From an uncultured Actinomycetes bacterium (GTDB lineage: Bacteria > Actinomycetota > Thermoleophilia > Miltoncostaeales > Miltoncostaeaceae), in assembly GCA_903866425.1 (NCBI GenBank), contig CAIPNN010000048.1:1-8745 (forward strand): a stretch of 8,745 nt of DNA. Reading direction: 5' to 3'. Below are positions 1 to 5,060 of this stretch, piece after piece (the stretch's first letter is position 1; every line of letters starts with the position of its first letter). The position numbers were made by a program, and so were the translations under genes. The notes beneath the pieces are model-generated. The model searched no databases, was not told the origin of the DNA, and was given only the letters and a program-made list of their open reading frames with translations.

Positions 1-341
1 GCCTCGAGGTACGCGCCGACTGCCGCTACGTGGGCCAGAGCCACGCGCTGACCGTTGCGTGGAATCCCGATGGCCCGTTCGATGCCCTCGTGCAGACCTT
101 CCACGACGCCCATGCGCATGCATCAGGGGGCGCCATGCCCACCCGGGCAGTCGAGGTGGTGTCGGTGCGTGTGGCGGTCCTCACCGACGGACCCGATCTG
201 GCGTGGCAGCCCGATCCCGTGGCTGATGGGGCCGTCACCGCCCCTCTTGCCATTCCCATGGCCGGCAGCACCTGCTGGGTCGGTGAGGGCTGGACCGCAC
301 AACGGCATGAGGACGGCACCATCGTGATGGAACGCGCATGA
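1..341 (+). CDS. Hydantoinase/oxoprolinase A-type subunit, C-terminal fragment (5' end outside window)
   Basis: This is the last 112 residues of a HyuA-family protein; the reading frame enters at base 3 and ends at TGA 339-341. The motif RYVGQSHALTV near the start of the fragment, followed by a phenylalanine-histidine-x-alanine-histidine segment (FHDAH), matches the C-terminal region of HyuA subunits of ATP-dependent hydantoinases, N-methylhydantoinases and 5-oxoprolinases. The family's ATP-binding, actin-like fold lies upstream of the window and cannot be checked. In this family the A subunit uses ATP to activate a cyclic amide such as a hydantoin or 5-oxoproline so that the ring can be hydrolysed together with the B subunit. 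The stop overlaps the start of the hyuB-like gene in an ATGA, which supports a two-subunit enzyme made by coupled translation. The exact substrate cannot be told; acetone and acetophenone carboxylase subunits are related alternatives. It is probably cytoplasmic. Confidence 0.88.
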   Translation, partial: LEVRADCRYVGQSHALTVAWNPDGPFDALVQTFHDAHAHASGGAMPTRAVEVVSVRVAVLTDGPDLAWQPDPVADGAVTAPLAIPMAGSTCWVGEGWTAQRHEDGTIVMERA

Positions 342-1867
342 GCGGACTCGACCCCATCGGGCTGCAGGTGTGGAGCGCGGCCCTCGGCGCGATTGCCGAG
401 GAGATGCAGGCTGCGCTGGTACGTGCCGCATTCAGCGTCACCATCAAGGAACGGCGCGATTGCAGCACGGCGCTGTTTGATGGCGAGGGTCGCATGGTGG
501 CCCAGTCGCACTCGATACCCGTGCATCTGGGCGCCATGCCCGAAGCCGTCGCGGCGGTGATGGCGCGTGGCGCCCTGCCCGGCGAGGCCTGGATCATCAA
601 CGACCCGTATCGGGGCGGCACGCACCTGCCCGACATCACCATCGTCTCCCCCATCGCCGTTGACGGTGTGGTGATTGCGCACGCGGTGACGCGGGCACAC
701 CACGCCGATGTCGGCGGCATGAGCCCCGGGTCAATGCCCGCAGGCGCCCGCGAGCTGGTGCAGGAAGGCCTGATCATCCCGCCCATGCGCCTGGCCGGCC
801 CCGACGGCGTTGACGCACAGTTGCTGGAACTGGTGCTTGCCAACTCGCGCACGCCGGACGAACGACGCGGCGATCTGGCTGCACAATTGGCGGCGCATGC
901 CCTGGCCGACGACCGGCTGGCTGATCTGGCGGCTCGCCACGGCGGTGCGAGCACCGTCACGGGGGCGATGGACGACATCCTCGCCTACGCCGAGCGGCGC
1001 ACCCGCGCAGCCGTCGCCGCATTGCCCGACGGCGAGTGGCATGCAGAGGAGGCGCTTGAGGGTGACGGGGTCACCGACGACGACATCGTCATCCGTGTGC
1101 GCGTGGCCATCTCGGGCGAGCAGCTGACCGTGGACTTCACGGGCACCGACCCCGCCGGACCCGGCAACCTCAACTGCCCCATCGCCGTCACGCGATCGGC
1201 GGTGTACTTCGCCGTGCGAATCTGCACCGACCCCGATATCCAGGCGTCGGCGGGTGCATTCGCACCGGTCACCATCATCGCGCCAGAGGGCAGCCTGGTG
1301 CATGCCCGTCCGCCGAGCGCAGTGGCCGCGGGCAATGTTGAGGGGTCGAGCCGCATCACCGACGCGGTGATCGCCGCGCTGGGCGGGGCCGCTGACGTGC
1401 CGGCGCAGGGCCAGGGCACCATGAACAACCTCACCCTCGGGTTTGGGGAGCGGGTGTATTTCGAGACGCTGGCGGGTGGTCAGGGGGCGTCGCCCGGGGC
1501 GGACGGCCCCACGGCCGTGCACGTCACCATGAGCAACACGCTCAACACACCCATTGAGGCCCTCGAGGTGGCCATGCCGGTGCGCGTCGAGCGGTATGCC
1601 GTGCGCCGCGGCTCGGGCGGCACCGGTGCCTCCAACGGCGGCGACGGGGTCATCCGCCGCATCCGGCTGCTCGACGACGCCGACGTGTCGCTCATCGCCG
1701 AACGCCGCCGGTCGCGCCCTGCAGGCAGACACGGAGGCGGCGATGGACACGCGGGAGCCACCCTCATCGGTGACGCGCCCGTGCCCGGCAAGTGGCGCGG
1801 CCGCCTGCCGGCAGGCACGGTGATTGAGCAACGCACCCCGGGCGGCGGCGCACACGGCGCCGCCTGA
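338..1867 (+). CDS. Hydantoinase/oxoprolinase B-type subunit (HyuB family)
   Basis: This is a complete 509-residue protein, a normal length for separate HyuB subunits. Family signatures appear in order: an N-terminal segment with IGLQVWS and IAEEMQAALVRAAFS (about 8-33), SIPVHLGAMP (59-68), NDPYRGGTHLPDI (88-100), HHADVGGMSPGSM (121-133), VDFTGT (265-270), the AAGNVEGSSRITD stretch (330-342) and TMSNTLNTPIEALE (397-410). The C terminus carries ERRRSRP and a TPGGG ending. The NDPY..GGTH and HxDVGG segments are the conserved core; in related carboxylase subunits equivalent residues bind a metal, which I infer but cannot see here. The ATG at 338 overlaps the hyuA stop by four bases, with only a weak GGA upstream (329-331), so translation is probably coupled. 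The enzyme would act with the A subunit on a hydantoin, N-methylhydantoin or 5-oxoproline type substrate in the cytoplasm. Family assignment is firm; substrate is unknown. It ends 3 bases before the convergent LytR_C gene. Confidence 0.93.
   Translation: MSGLDPIGLQVWSAALGAIAEEMQAALVRAAFSVTIKERRDCSTALFDGEGRMVAQSHSIPVHLGAMPEAVAAVMARGALPGEAWIINDPYRGGTHLPDITIVSPIAVDGVVIAHAVTRAHHADVGGMSPGSMPAGARELVQEGLIIPPMRLAGPDGVDAQLLELVLANSRTPDERRGDLAAQLAAHALADDRLADLAARHGGASTVTGAMDDILAYAERRTRAAVAALPDGEWHAEEALEGDGVTDDDIVIRVRVAISGEQLTVDFTGTDPAGPGNLNCPIAVTRSAVYFAVRICTDPDIQASAGAFAPVTIIAPEGSLVHARPPSAVAAGNVEGSSRITDAVIAALGGAADVPAQGQGTMNNLTLGFGERVYFETLAGGQGASPGADGPTAVHVTMSNTLNTPIEALEVAMPVRVERYAVRRGSGGTGASNGGDGVIRRIRLLDDADVSLIAERRRSRPAGRHGGGDGHAGATLIGDAPVPGKWRGRLPAGTVIEQRTPGGGAHGAA
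1803..1816. repeat. 14-base perfect palindrome inside the hyuB 3' end
   Basis: The sequence GCCTGCCGGCAGGC reads the same on both strands. As RNA it could fold into a 5-bp stem with a CCGG tetraloop. It lies within codons of the HyuB C-terminal region, about 27 bases before a second inverted repeat. It could contribute to transcript ending for the convergent minus-strand unit, but it has no T-tract and may be a chance product of GC-rich coding sequence. Confidence 0.4.
1844..1864. terminator. GC-rich inverted repeat between convergent gene ends, possible bidirectional terminator stem
   Basis: GGCGGCGC and GCGCCGCC form a perfect 8-bp stem around a 5-base loop. It occupies the last seven HyuB codons, immediately before the TGA. 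On the minus strand it lies 6 bases beyond the stop of the LytR_C gene, which is a suitable place for a terminator. Neither strand has a run of T after the stem, so a classic intrinsic terminator is not shown. A weak U-less terminator, a pause or 3'-end protecting hairpin, or simple coding coincidence (Gly-Gly-Ala-His-Gly-Ala-Ala codons) are all possible. Confidence 0.28.
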
Positions 1868-1870
1868 GCG

Positions 1871-2803
1871 CTACTTCGAGAGGTCCTTGCCGACGATCAC
1901 CACGACGTCCGCAGTGCCGATGCGGCCCTGCGACAGGGCGTCGACCGGGCCGGCGCTGGTGATGCCGAGATCCTTGGCCACGTTCCAGGCAACTTCCTTG
2001 CGCCCGGCCACGTACTGCACAACCGACGTCACCAGATCCTGCTGCGCGGCGTTGTCGACCACACCCAGGGTGTAACCGGCCGCCTGCACCCGCGGGGCCA
2101 CACGATTGGCGGCGGCCCCCGAGACACCGCTCGCGTTGAGCACGGCAACGGTGTAGGCGGCCTTGTTGGCAACCGGGGGTACATCAGTGGGAACGGCACT
2201 GGCCGTATCGGGTGCCGTGGACGTACCGCCGGTCGTGCCAGTGGTACTCGTGGCAGTCGTGGAGGTGCCTGCGGTCGCGGGTGTCGATGAGTCGCCGCCC
2301 CGCAGGAACAGGAACCACACGCCCACCGCGATCACCGCGATCGCGACAATGCCCGCGAGCGCGATGAGTGCGCCGTTGCCACCACCAGATTTGCCGGACG
2401 AGGGCATCTTGGTGCCGCTGCCCGACGAGGGGCGAGACGACGTGTCCGAACCCTGCGTGCGCTGCCCACCGCGCTCGGCGGCACGAGCGGCGGCGGCGCT
2501 TGCGGTCGCAGCGGCGGCGTCCGGCTGAGAGGCTGACGCCGCGCCGGGTGCGGGCTGCGCCACCGGAGGCTGTGCCGCCACATCGGCGGGGATGTCCACC
2601 CGTACCTCGGGCTGCGATGCGATGGCACGCACTCGCTCGAGCGACGGGGCCGCGCCCATGGGTACGGGCGGCCCAACGCGATCCTCGAGACGCTTGAGGG
2701 CACGTCCCTGCAGGACGATGACCACGGCGAGGGTGATGAAGGCGATGACGCCCACGGCCGCAGCCGCGACGATGACGATGTCCAACAGGTCCACTGGCGC
2801 CAC
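1871..2803 (-). CDS. Two-helix membrane protein with extracytoplasmic LytR_C domain
   Basis: This is a 310-residue protein. Residues about 8-32 form a first hydrophobic helix (DIVIVAAAAVGVIAFITLAVV) ending in a basic QGRALKRLEDR stretch. Residues 43-140 are low-complexity and rich in Ala, Pro, Gln and Ser, and residues 144-167 form a second membrane helix (IALAGIVAIAVIAVGVWFLFL). Residues 171-205 are a Thr/Ser/Gly-rich linker. Residues 216-306 fit a LytR_C domain (YTVAVLNASGVSGAAANRV, then AAGY, and a final ADVVVIVGKDL). By the positive-inside rule the loop is cytoplasmic and the LytR_C domain lies outside. This domain is known as a C-terminal companion of LytR-CpsA-Psr cell-wall enzymes, but here there is no catalytic LCP domain. 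A role in envelope assembly is inferred only. The start is GTG at 2803, 23 bases after the rel stop, with no clear Shine-Dalgarno; GTG at 2794 is an alternative. It is the last gene of the minus-strand cluster. Confidence 0.82.
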   Translation of the reverse strand: MAPVDLLDIVIVAAAAVGVIAFITLAVVIVLQGRALKRLEDRVGPPVPMGAAPSLERVRAIASQPEVRVDIPADVAAQPPVAQPAPGAASASQPDAAAATASAAAARAAERGGQRTQGSDTSSRPSSGSGTKMPSSGKSGGGNGALIALAGIVAIAVIAVGVWFLFLRGGDSSTPATAGTSTTATSTTGTTGGTSTAPDTASAVPTDVPPVANKAAYTVAVLNASGVSGAAANRVAPRVQAAGYTLGVVDNAAQQDLVTSVVQYVAGRKEVAWNVAKDLGITSAGPVDALSQGRIGTADVVVIVGKDLSK

Positions 2804-2826
2804 GCTACCAGCACCAGCGGGGGCGG

Positions 2827-5052
2827 TTATGCCCCTGGAGTCACCCGATACGCATCAAACACCGACTCGATGTTGCGCATCTGCGCCGTGAGGCTTCGAA
2901 GTGTCTCGATATCGGCCATTTCGAGCACGAAACGGTGCCGTGCCATCTGATCGTCCACCTGACACTGCGCCGACAGGATGTTCACCCCGTTCTCGGCGAT
3001 CGTGCGCGAGATGTCCTCGAGCAGGCGGTGCCGGTCCCATGCCTCCACGGCGAGTTCGACCCCGAACGACTGGCGGCGCTCCCCACCCCACGCCACAGGC
3101 GTGAACCGTTCGGGCGATCGCATGAGCTGGCGTGCGTTGGGGCAGTCATCACGGTGAATGGTGATGCCCCGGCCCAGCGAGATGTACCCCACGATCTCGT
3201 CACCGGGCACGGGCTTGCAGCACTTGGCCATGCGCACCATCACGTCGGCCACACCCTCGATCTCGATACCCAGATCCGACGACACACCCGCCTGCCGCAT
3301 GCGGCCCGACCGCTGGGGTGCCGGTGACGGGTCGACCGCCACCTCGCCCTCCTGGGTCTTGAGCCCGGCGATGATCTTGTTGACCACGACCTGCGTGGAC
3401 GTCTTGCCGAGACCGAGCGAGATGTAGAAGTCTTCCGCCCGCTTGAAGCCCATCTCCTGGATGACGCCGGCGAACAGTGGTGACCCCACGATGCGCTGGT
3501 TGGGCAGGCCCGCCTTGCGGAGCGCCTCCTGCAGCACGTCGCGGCCGTGGTGCTCCGCGTCCTCCCGCCGCTCACGACTGAAGAACGACCTGATGCGCGA
3601 ACGCGCCTTCGAGGTCTGCACGACGCCCAGCCAGTCACGCGACGGGCCGCGGGGCTGCTTGGAGGTGAGGATCTCCACGAAATCGCCCGACTCAAGCTCG
3701 TGCGTGAGCGGCACGATGCGGCCATTCACCTTCGCGCCCACGCACCGGTGGCCCACGTCGGTGTGCACGTCGTAGGCGAAGTCGAGCGGTGTGGACCCCT
3801 GCGGCAGCGCACGCACTTCGCCCTTGGGGGTGAATACGAACACCTCCTGCGAGTACAGGTCGCCCTTGAGCGATTCCATGAACTCACCGGGGTCGGTGGT
3901 GTCGCGCTGCCAGTCCATCATGCGGGAGAGCCACTCGAGGCGATCGCCGTCCGCGGTCTCCGCGGTGCGGTTCTCCTCCTTGTACAGCCAGTGCGCAGCC
4001 ACGCCGAACTCAGCGGTGCGGTGCATCTCGGGCGTACGGATCTGGATCTCGAGCGGCTTGCCCTGCGGGCCGATGACCGTGGTGTGCAGCGACTGATACA
4101 TGTTCAGCCGCGGCATGGCGATGTAGTCCTTGAACCTGCCAGGAATGGGCTTCCACAGCGAGTGGATGGTGCCCACGGCGCCGTAGCAGTCCTTCACCGA
4201 GTCGACGATCACGCGCATGGCCGTGAGGTCGTAGATCTCGTTGAACTCCTTGCCCTTGCGGGTCATCTTTTCGTAGATCGAATAGAAGTGCTTGGCACGC
4301 CCGGTGATTTCGACGGGCTCAACGCCCACCTTGCGCAGCTCGCCGAGCAGTTCCTCGCCCGCGACCTCCACGTAGTCCTCGCGGTCGGCCCGGCGCTGGT
4401 TGACCATCTGCTGGATCTCGGCGTAGCGCTTGGGGTGGAGCGCCTGGAACGAGAGGTCTTCAAGCTCCCACTTGAGCGAGTGGATACCCAGGCGGTGTGC
4501 GAGCGGCGCGTAGACCTCAAGGGTCTCGCGGGCCTTCTGCACCTGCTTGGCCTTGCTCATGTACTGCAACGTGCGCATGTTGTGCAGGCGGTCGGCCAGC
4601 TTCACCAGCAGCACGCGGATATCGCTCGACATCGACACGATGAGCTTGCGGTAGTTCTCGGCCTGCCGCTCCTCCTGGCTCTCAAAGTGAATGCGCGTGA
4701 GCTTGGTGACGCCATCAACGAGTGCCGCCACCTCGGGTCCGAACGCGTCCTCCACCTCTTCACGCGTGGCCGGGGTGTCCTCCACCGTGTCGTGCAGCAG
4801 CGCGGCCTGGATGGTCTGGTCGTCAAGGCCCAGCCCGGCACAGATGCGGGCACACCCCAGCGGGTGCGTGATGTAGGGCTCGCCAGAGTGCCGCAACTGA
4901 TCGCGGTGCTTCTCGTCGGCAAAGACGTACGCCCGGCGAATGGCGTCGGCATCGGCGTCGGGGTGATTGGCCAGCACCTCGCGTACCAGCGCCTCGAGTT
5001 CCGAGGGGCCGGTGGCTGGAGACAGCCCGAGGTCGGCAAGCGGAGTTCCCAC
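2827..5052 (-). CDS. rel: Bifunctional (p)ppGpp synthetase/hydrolase, Rel (RelA/SpoT homologue)
   Basis: This is a full-length long RSH enzyme of 741 residues that makes and degrades the alarmone (p)ppGpp for the stringent response. The HD hydrolase domain shows KHRDQLRHSGEPYITHP (48-64), the HD pair at 87-88 with EDT (91-93), and KLADRLHNMRT (151-161). The synthetase domain shows GRAKHFYSIYEKM (251-263), RFKD (306-309), NMYQSLHTTVIGP with the base-stacking Tyr319, and LEIQIRT with the catalytic Glu335. RFKD is the RXKD form typical of bifunctional enzymes, not the EXDD of synthetase-only RelA. A TGS domain follows (about 402-463), then the conserved-cysteine region (KCCKPVPGDEIVGY, with C611, C612, H633 and C637) and a C-terminal ACT domain (about 662-741). 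Both active sites look intact. The start is GTG at 5052, five bases after the recJ stop, with an AGGAG that includes bases of that stop codon. Expression is probably coupled to recJ. It is cytoplasmic and ribosome-associated. Confidence 0.97.
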   Translation of the reverse strand: MGTPLADLGLSPATGPSELEALVREVLANHPDADADAIRRAYVFADEKHRDQLRHSGEPYITHPLGCARICAGLGLDDQTIQAALLHDTVEDTPATREEVEDAFGPEVAALVDGVTKLTRIHFESQEERQAENYRKLIVSMSSDIRVLLVKLADRLHNMRTLQYMSKAKQVQKARETLEVYAPLAHRLGIHSLKWELEDLSFQALHPKRYAEIQQMVNQRRADREDYVEVAGEELLGELRKVGVEPVEITGRAKHFYSIYEKMTRKGKEFNEIYDLTAMRVIVDSVKDCYGAVGTIHSLWKPIPGRFKDYIAMPRLNMYQSLHTTVIGPQGKPLEIQIRTPEMHRTAEFGVAAHWLYKEENRTAETADGDRLEWLSRMMDWQRDTTDPGEFMESLKGDLYSQEVFVFTPKGEVRALPQGSTPLDFAYDVHTDVGHRCVGAKVNGRIVPLTHELESGDFVEILTSKQPRGPSRDWLGVVQTSKARSRIRSFFSRERREDAEHHGRDVLQEALRKAGLPNQRIVGSPLFAGVIQEMGFKRAEDFYISLGLGKTSTQVVVNKIIAGLKTQEGEVAVDPSPAPQRSGRMRQAGVSSDLGIEIEGVADVMVRMAKCCKPVPGDEIVGYISLGRGITIHRDDCPNARQLMRSPERFTPVAWGGERRQSFGVELAVEAWDRHRLLEDISRTIAENGVNILSAQCQVDDQMARHRFVLEMADIETLRSLTAQMRNIESVFDAYRVTPGA

Positions 5053-5054
5053 GG

Positions 5055-5060
5055 CTCCTA
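5055..5060 (-). promoter_or_regulatory. Shine-Dalgarno of rel overlapping the recJ stop codon
   Basis: Read on the minus strand, TAGGAG contains the recJ stop (TAG) and an AGGAG ribosome-binding core, followed by CC and the rel GTG start. Terminating ribosomes would therefore sit on the rel initiation region, which favours translational coupling. The 2-base spacer is shorter than the usual 5-9, so initiation from this site alone may be weak. No better in-frame start codon is visible nearby. Confidence 0.5.

Noticed and set aside
731..1855. Minus-strand 374-codon open frame opposite hyuB
   Set aside because: HyuB motifs on the plus strand are unambiguous; the reverse frame has no domain and is a codon-bias shadow.
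1..1867. Possible acetone or acetophenone carboxylase subunits instead of hydantoinase
   Set aside because: These are related enzymes, but no third small subunit gene is visible downstream. The general HyuA/HyuB call is safer, and the substrate is left open.
2336..2345. CGCGATCGCG palindrome in the LytR_C gene, containing the HIP1-like octamer GCGATCGC
   Set aside because: It encodes part of the repetitive Ala-Ile-Ala-Val membrane helix and is seen here only once; no cyanobacterial context supports a HIP1 element.
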